A stretch of DNA of 64,000 nucleotides from Allolucifera butyrica (lineage in GTDB: Bacteria > Bacillota > Negativicutes > Sporomusales > UPPP01). Below, in pieces: positions 1-9,064 of this stretch. The first letter of the stretch is position 1. Each line of letters begins with the position of its first letter. Under the pieces are notes generated by a model. That model searched no databases and was not told the origin of the DNA. It saw nothing but the letters and a program-made list of their open reading frames with translations. The translations under genes and the position numbers were made by a program. Location: NCBI RefSeq assembly GCF_900476375.1, contig NZ_UPPP01000056.1, positions 1 to 64,000 of the forward strand, written 5' to 3'.

Positions 1-469
1 GTAAATTAATAATTCCCCCATCCGCCGGAACTGCCGTCCAAGCCTTGGGCAATATAATTCCCGCCGACTTAAGCAGTCCAACGGTATAGCCTGACCAGCC
101 GGCGGCAACCGCCGACGCCCCGACCGTATACTCGCAAACCAAAGCCCAGCCTACAACGAACGCTATTATTTCTCCCAGGGACGCATAGGCAAAGGTGTAG
201 GCACTACCTGCTACCGGCACCATTGCGGCCAGTTCGGCATAAGCCAGTGCGGCAAATGTACAGGCAAGACCTGACAGAACAAAAGATAACATGATCCCCG
301 GTCCGGCATATTTGGCGGCAGCTACTCCAGTAAGGACGAAAATACCTGTGCCGATAATGCATCCGATACCGAGTAGCACCAGATCCATGGCGCCAAGAGA
401 TTTTTTTAGGGCATGTTTTTCCGTCCCGGCAATCATGTCGGCAATACTTTTTGTTCGAAACAAATTCAT
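1..469 (-). CDS. APC-family amino acid permease, 5' part (3' end outside window)
   Basis: The first 156 codons of an integral-membrane amino acid transporter, cut by the left edge. The translation begins MNLFRTKSIADMIAG and continues with a hydrophobic helix containing GIGCIIGTGIFVLTG, the signature of helix I of the APC superfamily (CAT/YfnA-like cationic amino acid permeases), followed by further membrane helices (LSFVLSGLACTFAALAYAEL; IIAFVVGWALVCEYTVGASA). The start ATG (467-469) follows a GGGGGAG ribosome-binding site, which decides it. Substrate cannot be told from this part. It is preceded by a sigma-54 promoter and a short leader ORF, so expression probably depends on RpoN, whose gene lies at 11.6-13.0 kb, and on an unseen enhancer-binding protein. 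Confidence 0.9.
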   Translation of the reverse strand, partial: MNLFRTKSIADMIAGTEKHALKKSLGAMDLVLLGIGCIIGTGIFVLTGVAAAKYAGPGIMLSFVLSGLACTFAALAYAELAAMVPVAGSAYTFAYASLGEIIAFVVGWALVCEYTVGASAVAAGWSGYTVGLLKSAGIILPKAWTAVPADGGIINL

Positions 470-560
470 TTGTTCTCCCCCTCTCGCGAATTACAAATCA
501 ATCAAACCAGTATGGCTGTATCCTCCTGCCCTTTCAAATTGCCAATATTCATACAAATTA

Positions 561-608
561 CTATATGGAAACCGTTGTCCGCATAAGCAGTGGCACACCA
601 ACAAGCAT
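561..608 (-). CDS. Possible 15-codon leader ORF before the permease
   Basis: An ORF reading MLVGVPLLMRTTVSI then TAG, starting 8 bases after a full AGGAGG ribosome-binding site. It begins about 25 bases after the expected start of the sigma-54 transcript and ends about 90 bases before the permease start. The strong ribosome-binding site makes translation plausible. The peptide resembles nothing I recognise and could be a leader peptide or merely a spurious start. No attenuator hairpin or T-box specifier is evident between it and the permease. Confidence 0.35.
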   Translation of the reverse strand: MLVGVPLLMRTTVSI

Positions 609-645
609 AAATAGGACCTCCTTTTATTGTGATGCAATTATTAAA

Positions 646-662
646 TGCAAGTACTGTGCCAA
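646..662 (-). promoter_or_regulatory. Sigma-54 (RpoN) promoter for the APC permease
   Basis: The minus strand reads TTGGCACAGTACTTGCA, which matches the -24/-12 consensus TGGCAC-N5-TTGCA exactly. Transcription should start near position 634, upstream of the leader ORF and the permease. A dyad about 100-125 bases upstream could bind the required activator. Confidence 0.85.
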
Positions 663-739
663 GCTAAAATCCGACTATCTAACCCCGCTTGCCAGTGACT
701 TTTACCGGGTAATCTCACTCGCCGCTTGTCGACTCGCCG

Positions 740-773
740 CCAACGTTTGGAACGAAATGTTTCCGTTGGTTGG
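740..773 (-). promoter_or_regulatory. Dyad upstream of the sigma-54 promoter, candidate enhancer-binding-protein site
   Basis: An interrupted inverted repeat, CCAACGTTTGGAAC then 5 bases then GTTTCCGTTGGTTGG. Outer CCAAC/GTTGG and inner GGAAC/GTTTCC arms pair. It is centred near -123 relative to the inferred start site, the usual distance for a bacterial enhancer-binding protein. Binding is inference. Confidence 0.5.
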
Positions 774-815
774 AATGAAAAACTGATTTATTCATTATAT
801 ACTTTCCGGTCCTGC

Positions 816-864
816 GCAAAAAAATAGTTAAACGACCTGGCCAGGGCCAGGTCGTTTAACTATT
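816..864 (-). terminator. Rho-independent terminator of the 879-1277 gene
   Basis: A perfect 20-base-pair inverted repeat (823-842 with 845-864) separated by 2 bases, followed on the minus strand by a run of seven T. It ends the transcript of the small gene at 879-1277 and separates it from the sigma-54 transcription unit. Confidence 0.9.
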
Positions 865-878
865 CCTTCTACGCTTCA

Positions 879-1277
879 CTAATCCCGCAGAAATTTAACC
901 GTCACTTCCGGCAAGTACTTCCGGATGGCTGCGGCGGTATCTTCCATGAACGCCGCCTCATTCGCCAGCATTGCCTCCAGCGTAGCTTTTTCCACAACCA
1001 AATAGGGCCGGATCACGCCGAGAAACGGATGATGAATCTCCGGTGACAGCTTATCCGGTTCCGTCCGGGAAATTTTCACCCCCGCCAGATGCAGGGTATA
1101 ACGGCCGCTCACATTTCCCTTTTCCGTAACCTCTACACCGAACCGGTTTTGTTTTCCGCTTAAGAACGCATTCACCATACCCATCAGTTGGGGATGCTTG
1201 TCGGCCACAGCCGTCAGCACCCGCTCCCGGAACGGCACAAACCGCTCCATAAACAGGGAATCCACTTCGCTTGCCAT
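879..1277 (-). CDS. Hypothetical protein, 132 aa
   Basis: An ORF with a strong AAGGAGG ribosome-binding site 8 bases before its ATG and a strong terminator right behind it, so it is very likely real. The protein is soluble (no signal peptide or membrane segment) and mixed alpha/beta. It has an acidic N-terminus, a central beta-rich stretch (FGVEVTEKGNVSGRYTLHL) and a helical C-terminus. I do not recognise the family and assign no function. It could be a lipid- or ligand-binding fold, but no motif supports that. It is followed by an independent transcription unit and preceded by mgtC. Confidence 0.8.
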   Translation of the reverse strand: MASEVDSLFMERFVPFRERVLTAVADKHPQLMGMVNAFLSGKQNRFGVEVTEKGNVSGRYTLHLAGVKISRTEPDKLSPEIHHPFLGVIRPYLVVEKATLEAMLANEAAFMEDTAAAIRKYLPEVTVKFLRD

Positions 1278-1354
1278 AGTAAATCCTCCTTGCCCGTAAT
1301 CATTTTATATTAGGATTATGCACCGGACCGCAAGCATTTATGTATGAACAACGC

Positions 1355-2020
1355 TTATTGATGATGGACGGCTTCCATTCCGTCGATATTCATCAGATTC
1401 GTCAGTACGTCACTTGGTTGTAATTGCGGCGGTAAACTTAGGGAAAAGGTAATTGAAAGGTTTTTTTGCTCCTCTTGAGACTCCATCCGGATGTCCCGGA
1501 TGCGAATCCCCATATCACCTAAACTAGAAGAGATTTTGCCGATTTGTCCCGGCCGATTCACGGTTACGACACAAAGTTCCATCAGGCAGTCACTGCCAAT
1601 CACCGCAGCTTCAAACCGCGAAAGAATACGTAATGTCAAAAAGGCCAGAACCGTTGTAGCTACGGCGCTTACAAAACTGCCGCTGCCAACGGCCAGTCCG
1701 ATCCCGGCTACTACCCATAAACTGGCCGCCGTTGTGAGACCGGTGATAAACCGCTTTTGAGTAAGAATCGAGCCGGCCCCCAAAAAGCCAATACCGCTGA
1801 CGACCTGAGCCGCAAGCCGCTCCGGGTCTGCTTTCGTTAATCCGATAGTTGTTTTCCAAATGCTGATTGACAGGAACATGATCAGACAGGACCCCAGACA
1901 CACCAGAATATGCGTCCGGAGTCCGGCCGCCTTATGTTTTGCCTGCCGCTCATAACCGACAATACCGCCTAATAGGCAGGCGAGAACCAGCCGCAAAACA
2001 ACATCCAATTCATTTGCCAA
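1355..2020 (-). CDS. mgtC: MgtC/SapB-family membrane protein
   Basis: A 221-residue protein with the classic MgtC N-terminus: the first helix (VVLRLVLACLLGGIVGYERQ) ends in the conserved GYER motif, followed by GLRTHILVCLGSCLIM and helices with GIGFLGAGSIL. The C-terminal 75 residues are soluble and ACT-like, as in many Gram-positive-type MgtC proteins. Members modulate F1Fo ATP synthase or magnesium homeostasis in the envelope; which applies here is unknown. Translation probably starts at TTG (2018-2020), 9 bases after AAGGAGG. It lies alone between a terminator and the small 132-residue gene; no M-box magnesium riboswitch is evident in its 200-base leader. Confidence 0.9.
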   Translation of the reverse strand: MANELDVVLRLVLACLLGGIVGYERQAKHKAAGLRTHILVCLGSCLIMFLSISIWKTTIGLTKADPERLAAQVVSGIGFLGAGSILTQKRFITGLTTAASLWVVAGIGLAVGSGSFVSAVATTVLAFLTLRILSRFEAAVIGSDCLMELCVVTVNRPGQIGKISSSLGDMGIRIRDIRMESQEEQKNLSITFSLSLPPQLQPSDVLTNLMNIDGMEAVHHQ

Positions 2021-2148
2021 AAATTGTTACCTCCTTGCGGCTTCAACCGGTTTCTTCAATGTATGCCCGGCCCCCGGCCATTATACGTGGATAAGAACGT
2101 TGGTTGAGCTTCGAATCAATTTCCTCCGGTTATTTTTCTTGCCAGCAA

Positions 2149-2171
2149 AGAAAAAAACCTGCCTTGGCAGT
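2149..2171 (-). terminator. Weak second terminator-like hairpin
   Basis: On the minus strand CTGC-CTTG-GCAG-like pairing is followed by G and seven T. It lies just beyond the main terminator at 2191-2225 and upstream of mgtC, so it may back up that terminator. Confidence 0.4.
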
Positions 2172-2190
2172 AAAAATCTTCTATCCCACA

Positions 2191-2225
2191 AAAAAAAACG
2201 GCTGTCTAACCGACAGCCGCTTTTT
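2191..2225 (-). terminator. Terminator of the glpA-like/DUF1667 operon
   Basis: The minus strand has GGCTGTC-GGTTA-GACAGCC followed by G and eight T, immediately after the stop of the DUF1667 gene. Confidence 0.9.
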
Positions 2226-2229
2226 CCGT

Positions 2230-2607
2230 TTATCCCGCCATTTTGTTGAGGCTCCGGGAGGCCACAATATCCACTCCCAGCCCCAGGATATTGGCGCAGA
2301 CCACATCCCCTTCCCGGACTGGCGCCGTTACCGTCAATCCTGACAGGCATCGGGCGCATTCCACTATTTTCTCCTTGGGCAGGGCCGTCTTTGATATGAC
2401 CGGCAATAAAGGCAATTCACCGCTAAGGACCCGGACGGTCGTCGTCAGCATCCGCTTGGGAGCAGTGACCTCCTCCCGGGCGTAGTTCATCCCCCGCTGA
2501 CAGGTAAAACCGCTAATCGCTTTAATCTCACCATTTTCAACAGTGACTTCGCCCATACAACTCAACGGACATACGATACAACTAATTTTCCGGCTACTTT
2601 CCGCCAT
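2230..2607 (-). CDS. DUF1667 protein, accessory to the glycerol-3-phosphate dehydrogenase module
   Basis: A 125-residue protein with four conserved cysteines in CxxC-like settings: CIVCPLSC near the N-terminus, C at TCQRG, and ECARC in the middle. This is the DUF1667 pattern. Such proteins are encoded next to GlpA-like and partner flavoproteins in Thermotoga and many clostridia. They are thought to carry an iron-sulfur or metal centre for electron transfer, although the role is not established. It is the last gene of the operon, 68 bases after the flavoprotein gene, and is followed by a strong terminator. No GlpC homologue is present, so this small protein may take over its electron-transfer place (inference). 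Confidence 0.85.
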   Translation of the reverse strand: MAESSRKISCIVCPLSCMGEVTVENGEIKAISGFTCQRGMNYAREEVTAPKRMLTTTVRVLSGELPLLPVISKTALPKEKIVECARCLSGLTVTAPVREGDVVCANILGLGVDIVASRSLNKMAG

Positions 2608-2675
2608 CCCTGTTCACCTCCATAGATCGGTTTCGAATCTTATTTCCCGTTAATCCCATCATTCCTGATTCGCTG

Positions 2676-3941
2676 TCACTCCGCCAGCCGGACTTCAATC
2701 CCGTCGTCAATGGCCGACAGTTTTTCCACCGGGACGTCAATAACAATCATTTCACCCGGTTTTACAATCGGCAGTTTACGGCTAAGCAATATCCCGCCAT
2801 CGCCGAGAACCTCCAACGTAACCTTCGGTTTGGGTTCGGTAACGCGCATAAATAACCGTATCTGACCATCGTCGGTCTTGCGGAGAGCAATGCGCTGCGG
2901 CACTACCGACCTCATACCGCGGCCCGGCTTAACCGGCAAAAATCGCTGTGGTACCGGCATTTCCCCCCGGGCATAGAGAGCGGCGTATTTCCCGGAAATA
3001 TCGCCTTCTTCCGATACAAAATCAACCAAGTCGTGCACATGAACCACATTGCCGGCGGCAAAGCAGCCGGCGAGGTTTGTCTGCCGGGTTTGGTCCACCA
3101 CCGGCCCGCCCGTAATCCCGTCCAATTCAACCCCGGCTTGCTGCGATAACTCATTCTCCGGGATCAAGCCAACCGATAATAGCAAACAGTCGCAGGGAAT
3201 ATCAAATTCGGTTCCCGGCACCGGACACTTGGCATCGTCAACCTGAGCGCAACTGACGCCGGTTATCCGGTCCTGACCGTGAACTTTGGTGATGGTATGG
3301 GCTAAATACAAAGGTATGTCATAGTCTTCCAGGCACTGGACCACATTGCGGGTCAACCCGTTGGAATAAGGCATAATTTCCAGCACGGCCTGCACTTTGG
3401 CCCCTTCCAAAGTCAGACGGCGGGCCATAATCAAACCGATGTCCCCCGATCCGAGAACAACGATGTTTTTCCCCGGCAAATAGCCTTCCATGTTAACCAT
3501 CCGCTGAGCGGCTCCCGCCGTAAACACGCCGGCCGGTCTTCCCCCCGGAATCCGGATGGCGCCGCGGGTTCTTTCCCGGCATCCCATTGCCAGAATAACC
3601 GATTTCGCGGCAATGCTGACGAGGCCGTTACGGGGATTAACCGCTAAAATATGCTTATCCCGGCTGACCTCCAAAACCATAGTATCCAGCATAACTTCAA
3701 TCCCGTCCTGATCATTTACCATCCGGACATAACGGCTGGCATATCCCGGGCCGGTCAATTCTTCCTTAAACCGGTGCAGACCAAATCCGTTATGAATGCA
3801 TTGCTGCAAAATGCCGCCCAACTCCCGGTCCCGCTCAATAACCAGCACCTTTTCCGCCCCGGCCTGACGGGCGCTGTAAGCCGCCGCCAAGCCCGCCGGA
3901 CCGCCGCCGATGACGGCTACATCATAAATTTGTTCATTCAC
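2676..3941 (-). CDS. FAD/NAD-dependent oxidoreductase, partner of the GlpA-like dehydrogenase
   Basis: A 421-residue flavoprotein with an N-terminal FAD-binding Rossmann fold (YDVAVIGGGPAGLAAAYSA) and a second dinucleotide fold around residues 145-175 (IVVLGSGDIGLIMARRL), as in the pyridine-nucleotide disulfide reductase superfamily. No CxxxxC redox disulfide is seen at the usual site. I chose the GTG at 3939-3941: it sits 6 bases after GAGGTGG and overlaps the stop of the upstream gene (GTGAATGA), giving translational coupling. It probably receives electrons from the GlpA-like protein and passes them on to NAD or another acceptor. It is not a close match to E. coli GlpB, so I leave the symbol out. 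Confidence 0.85.
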   Translation of the reverse strand: MNEQIYDVAVIGGGPAGLAAAYSARQAGAEKVLVIERDRELGGILQQCIHNGFGLHRFKEELTGPGYASRYVRMVNDQDGIEVMLDTMVLEVSRDKHILAVNPRNGLVSIAAKSVILAMGCRERTRGAIRIPGGRPAGVFTAGAAQRMVNMEGYLPGKNIVVLGSGDIGLIMARRLTLEGAKVQAVLEIMPYSNGLTRNVVQCLEDYDIPLYLAHTITKVHGQDRITGVSCAQVDDAKCPVPGTEFDIPCDCLLLSVGLIPENELSQQAGVELDGITGGPVVDQTRQTNLAGCFAAGNVVHVHDLVDFVSEEGDISGKYAALYARGEMPVPQRFLPVKPGRGMRSVVPQRIALRKTDDGQIRLFMRVTEPKPKVTLEVLGDGGILLSRKLPIVKPGEMIVIDVPVEKLSAIDDGIEVRLAE

Positions 3942-5424
3942 TGCAGGCCACCTCACAGTCTGCGGGTATTTCTATTTTATCGTAAAAAAGATATGACTCC
4001 AGCATGTCTTTACGGACTTGCGTAATCGGAATATTCAATTCCCGCGCCAGAATCGCCGTAACCCGCGGGCCGCAGAACCCGCCCTGGCAGCGTCCCATGC
4101 CGGCCCGGGTGCGGCGTTTTACCCCGTCAATGGTTCTTGCGCCGCAAGGAGAATGAATGGCTGCCACAATTTCCGCTTCCGTCACGGTTTCACAACGGCA
4201 TATAACCCGTCCATACAGCGGATTTAACGCAATCAGCCGCTGTTTCTCTTCGGCGGACAATTCCCGGAAAGGAATATAGCGCGGCACTACCGGATCAAAG
4301 GAAGCTTTAGGCTTCATCGCCAGGCCTTCGCGGCGCAAAATATCGGCAACCAGTTCCGCAATGGCAGGAGCGGACGTCAACCCGGGCGATTGAATCCCGG
4401 CGGCATGAATCAGTCCCGCCACAACGGCCGAAGGCCGGATAATAAAATCGCCGCCTGTAGCCGCAGCCCGCAGGCCGGAAAATTGGGTAATGGCGGCGCC
4501 TAACGGCAGCCTCGGCACCAGCCGCTGCGCCCCGGCGATAATTTCCGCCAAGCCGTCCGGCGTTGTCGCCACATCCTCTTTATCGTCAATATCCTGGGCA
4601 TTGGGTCCGATAAAAATGTTGCCATGTACCGTCGGCGAAACCAAAATTCCTTTGGAAACTTTCGTCGGGGTCGGAAACAGGACATTATTGATTAAAGCCG
4701 ATACCTTTTTATCAAAAAGAATATATTCTCCCTTGCGCGGCTTAATTTCAAAGCTGCTGTCCCCGGCCAGGCGGCTGATATCATCGGCATGAATCCCGGC
4801 GGCATTGATAACAAACGAAGCGGCCATTTCGCCCCGCGGCGTGCGAACCCCGCTTATCCGGCCGTTTTTCATAGTAAATCCTTTTACCGGACATTCCCTA
4901 ATCACTTGGACGCCATTTTTCACCGCACTCTGGGCAAATGCGACGGCGGCGCCAAAGGGCAGCATGATTCCGGCGGAAGGCGCCCATAAAGCCCCCAGCG
5001 TAGCTTGGGATAAATTCGGTTCTTGCGCCAGGACTTCATCCCGCGATAACATTTTTAATCCGGGAACGCCATTTCCCCGTCCCCGTTCCAGCAGTTCCTC
5101 CAAAGAACGCATTTCCTCTTCATTCACCGCCACTACCAGCGAACCCGTCCATTTAATATCCAGTCCCAGTTCGTCCGCAATTTGATGGTATAATGCATTG
5201 CCGCGAACATTCAAGGTTGCTTTCAAGGTACCGGGGTGAGCGTCAAAACCGGCATGAACAATAGCACTGTTGGCTTTGGTCGTGCCAACGGCAATATCCG
5301 GCTCTTTTTCCAGCAAAACAACTTTTAATTCATACTTGGACAATTCTCTGGCAATAGCCGTGCCGGTAATCCCGCCGCCAACAATGACTACATCCGTTTT
5401 CATTTTGTCTGCCATCCTTTTCAC
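3934..5424 (-). CDS. GlpA-like FAD-dependent glycerol-3-phosphate dehydrogenase with BFD-like [2Fe-2S] domain
   Basis: About 496 residues: a DAO-type FAD domain (TDVVIVGGGITGTAIARELS at the N-terminus, substrate domain to about residue 370) and a C-terminal BFD-like domain with cysteines in CRCE, CGAR and CQGGFCGP. It should oxidise sn-glycerol 3-phosphate to dihydroxyacetone phosphate under anaerobic conditions. The location with glpK, glpF and glpP supports this over related 2-hydroxyglutarate oxidases. Three starts are possible (GTG 5424, ATG 5415, ATG 5403); GTG 5424 has GGAGG 10 bases upstream. It is about 45 residues shorter than E. coli GlpA. The next gene overlaps its stop codon. Confidence 0.85.
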   Translation of the reverse strand: MKRMADKMKTDVVIVGGGITGTAIARELSKYELKVVLLEKEPDIAVGTTKANSAIVHAGFDAHPGTLKATLNVRGNALYHQIADELGLDIKWTGSLVVAVNEEEMRSLEELLERGRGNGVPGLKMLSRDEVLAQEPNLSQATLGALWAPSAGIMLPFGAAVAFAQSAVKNGVQVIRECPVKGFTMKNGRISGVRTPRGEMAASFVINAAGIHADDISRLAGDSSFEIKPRKGEYILFDKKVSALINNVLFPTPTKVSKGILVSPTVHGNIFIGPNAQDIDDKEDVATTPDGLAEIIAGAQRLVPRLPLGAAITQFSGLRAAATGGDFIIRPSAVVAGLIHAAGIQSPGLTSAPAIAELVADILRREGLAMKPKASFDPVVPRYIPFRELSAEEKQRLIALNPLYGRVICRCETVTEAEIVAAIHSPCGARTIDGVKRRTRAGMGRCQGGFCGPRVTAILARELNIPITQVRKDMLESYLFYDKIEIPADCEVACSE

Positions 5425-5558
5425 TTCCTTCTCTCCTCCAGGAGAACCATAATGTTTGACTTCCTAGTTTATATATTAAAAGCTCTGTAAAAGCGCTTTT
5501 TTCGCAACCCAATAACCTTTTTGGCAAAAAAATCAATCAATGGTTAAATTTGTAAAAT

Positions 5559-5615
5559 AAGAGACAGTCCTCACGTGGCCGCATCGTTACCTATACGTGG
5601 TGAGGACTGTCTCTT
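5559..5615 (-). terminator. Long hairpin between glpK and the glpA-like operon
   Basis: Arms AAGAGACAGTCCTCACGT and ACGTGGTGAGGACTGTCTCTT pair over 18 bases with a CC bulge, around an 18-base loop. On the minus strand it follows the glpK stop by 24 bases and is trailed by TTATTTTA. It is probably a terminator or a partial terminator dividing glpFK from the dehydrogenase genes. The weak T-run also allows an mRNA-stabilising role. Confidence 0.65.
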
Positions 5616-5638
5616 CATCTCAAAGTCCCGTTATCAAA

Positions 5639-7150
<1,512 letters not shown>

Positions 7151-7212
7151 TTAATAAATTCAGCAAACAACCCATTCATTCCCGTCTTTTGTTTTCTGTG
7201 TTTTTATTTTTT

Positions 7213-7938
7213 TTAGATAATACCAACCGCTTTGCCGATTGCAAAAGCCAGTGCACCGCCGATAAACGGACCAACTACGGGAATCCAGGAATAACCCCAG
7301 TCGGAATCGCCTTTGCCGGCGATGGGAAGAATCGCATGAGCAATACGGGGGCCCAAATCACGGGCCGGGTTAATGGCATATCCCGTGGGACCGCCAAGAC
7401 TTAAGCCGAGACCCCAGACCAGCATACCGACAAGATACGGACCAAACCCGGGGGCCACACCGCCGACAGGTTTTGCAAAAATGCAGAAGATAACGGTTAC
7501 CAGCATAGTAGTACCAATAATTTCGCAGAGGAGGTTGGCAGTCGAATTGCGGACGGCAGGACCGGTGCAGAATACCGCCAGTTTCAGCCCTTTATCTTCC
7601 GTTAGTTCCCAGTGGGGTAAATAAGCCAGCCAGGCAACCGCGCCGCCTACAATGCCGCCGCACAGTTGAGCCAGCATGGTGGCTGCAGCTTGAGCGCCGG
7701 TGTATACGCCCATAAACGTTTTCGCCAACGTAACGGCGGGATTGATGTCGGCTTGAGGAGCTCCGGTGGAAACCGCAGCAAATACCCCCATAATAACCGC
7801 AATCGCCCATCCTGTGGTAATAACGATCCAACCGGAATTTTCCCCTTTGGATTTTTTCAGTAGAACATTAGCAACTACGCCACAACCAAAAATTATTAAG
7901 ACCATGGTACCGAAAAATTCCCCAAAAAGATTAGACAT
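7213..7938 (-). CDS. glpF: Glycerol uptake facilitator (aquaglyceroporin)
   Basis: A 241-residue MIP-family channel with six membrane helices and both NPA boxes: INPAVTLAKT in the first half and INPARDLGPR in the second. The Asp after the second NPA-R (NPARD) is typical of glycerol facilitators rather than pure water channels. ATG 7936-7938 is the start; GGGGG lies 8 bases before it, whereas the longer TTG start overlaps that site. It is the first structural gene behind a leader that contains a transcription terminator, and is probably controlled by GlpP antitermination. Confidence 0.95.
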   Translation of the reverse strand: MSNLFGEFFGTMVLIIFGCGVVANVLLKKSKGENSGWIVITTGWAIAVIMGVFAAVSTGAPQADINPAVTLAKTFMGVYTGAQAAATMLAQLCGGIVGGAVAWLAYLPHWELTEDKGLKLAVFCTGPAVRNSTANLLCEIIGTTMLVTVIFCIFAKPVGGVAPGFGPYLVGMLVWGLGLSLGGPTGYAINPARDLGPRIAHAILPIAGKGDSDWGYSWIPVVGPFIGGALAFAIGKAVGII

Positions 7939-8035
7939 AAGCAAATCCCCCTTTTTCTTTTTTAACCTACCTTCTAGCCACCTCCGGAAAGTAAAGAAGA
8001 TTCAGACTATGCCGGGCACCGCCTCCTATTTTTAG

Positions 8036-8100
8036 ACAAGAAAAAAGTCCACAATTTACCTCCCTCTGACACTTGTAATCAGGGGCGTAAACCGGACTTC
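8036..8100 (-). promoter_or_regulatory. Leader terminator before glpF, candidate GlpP antitermination target
   Basis: Reading the minus strand, AAGTCC (8094-8099) pairs with GGACTT (8045-8050), with inner pairs GGTTTAC/GTAAATT and CCCCTGA/TCAGAGGG, then TTTTTTC. This long, interrupted terminator stem lies between glpP and glpF, about 100 bases before the glpF start. In Bacillus, GlpP with glycerol 3-phosphate binds the glp leader RNA and allows readthrough; position and neighbours suggest the same here. It would also end the glpP transcript. Confidence 0.7.
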
Positions 8101-8209
8101 TCTTATCTCTAGTCCCAATATGCTGTTGACTGCTTTTATTTATTAATATGTATTCTGCAGCCAAAACCATATTCCTGCCGGAATTTACAGAAAACATAAA
8201 ATAACTTTT

Positions 8210-8791
8210 TCACATATCAGAAAAATCCCATAATTCCCGGTGACTTGTACTTACGGCGCTGATTCCGTTGCGGAGGGCATTCGCCACATCTTCCCGGGTG
8301 TGCAACAAACCGCCGGCTAAAATAGGCAAATTAGTTTCCCGGGCCAGTTGTTCCACCGTACTGGCCGGAATGGAAGCCGGCAGAGCCTCCAGGGCGTCCG
8401 GTTTATAACTGTTTACCAAATGAATGCCTGTTTTTAACGCCTCGGAATCCACCAGAAACAGGCGCTGAATTACGATCATGCCTTCTTCCCGGGCGAATTT
8501 TCCTAAATGCGGCTTGGTGGTAATCAGGGCGGTTACTCCCATCCGGGCCAATAACTTGATGCCGGCCCGGTCCTTACCCGCTCCATCCAGCAAGTCCAAA
8601 TGAACCACTAACCGCTTTTTATGCTGCTGGGCTTGTGCCAACAGCCCCGGCAGCGTATTTACATCACTGAATAACAAAATAATACTGGGTGCCGCCGTCT
8701 GGGTTAAAGCAAATTTAAAATCTTCAATCATCCGCGGTGCCGGAATAACCGGTCCGTTACACAATAATTTTAAAAAACTTTGATGTGTCAT
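8210..8791 (-). CDS. glpP: Glycerol-3-phosphate-responsive antiterminator
   Basis: A 193-residue protein matching GlpP along its length: PVIPAPRMIEDF near the N-terminus, VHLDLLDGAGKDRAGIKLLARMG in the centre, LITTKPHLGKFA and the C-terminal ILAGGLLHTREDVANAL. The fold is a TIM-barrel-like glycerol-3-phosphate sensor that binds leader RNA and prevents termination in glp operons. ATG 8789-8791 is preferred (AAGGAG 5 bases upstream); a GTG two codons earlier lies within that site. A possible -10 (TATAAT) lies about 40 bases upstream. It directly precedes the leader terminator and glpF. Confidence 0.93.
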   Translation of the reverse strand: MTHQSFLKLLCNGPVIPAPRMIEDFKFALTQTAAPSIILLFSDVNTLPGLLAQAQQHKKRLVVHLDLLDGAGKDRAGIKLLARMGVTALITTKPHLGKFAREEGMIVIQRLFLVDSEALKTGIHLVNSYKPDALEALPASIPASTVEQLARETNLPILAGGLLHTREDVANALRNGISAVSTSHRELWDFSDM

Positions 8792-9007
8792 TTCCACTCC
8801 TTAAGTTCCCACTTTCGCCAGATCCTTCTTTATCTTTATTATATATGAAAAAGGGAAAACGGAACAGTCATTTTTTAGAAAATACTAAAAATTTACCATC
8901 CTACCGCAAGGATTTCTTCTTTCCCCTCTAAGTATTTTACTTTTCGTTTTTTTACTAAAGACGTACTATCTAACAATACCCCGAAAAGTTATACTTTCCG
9001 ATCCCAC

Positions 9008-9036
9008 AAAAAAACCGGCAGCCTAATGCTGCCGGG
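9008..9036 (-). terminator. Phosphoketolase terminator
   Basis: Minus strand CCGGCAGC-ATTA-GGCTGCCGG followed by seven T, 30 bases after the phosphoketolase stop. Confidence 0.92.
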
Positions 9037-9064
9037 CAACTTGTCAATTTGTTCTTTTCACCGT

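Noticed and set aside
470-735. T-box or lysine riboswitch before the permease
   Set aside because: No T-box AGGGTGGNACCGCG sequence, no terminator hairpin, and no lysine-riboswitch core; a sigma-54 promoter lies in the middle of the interval.
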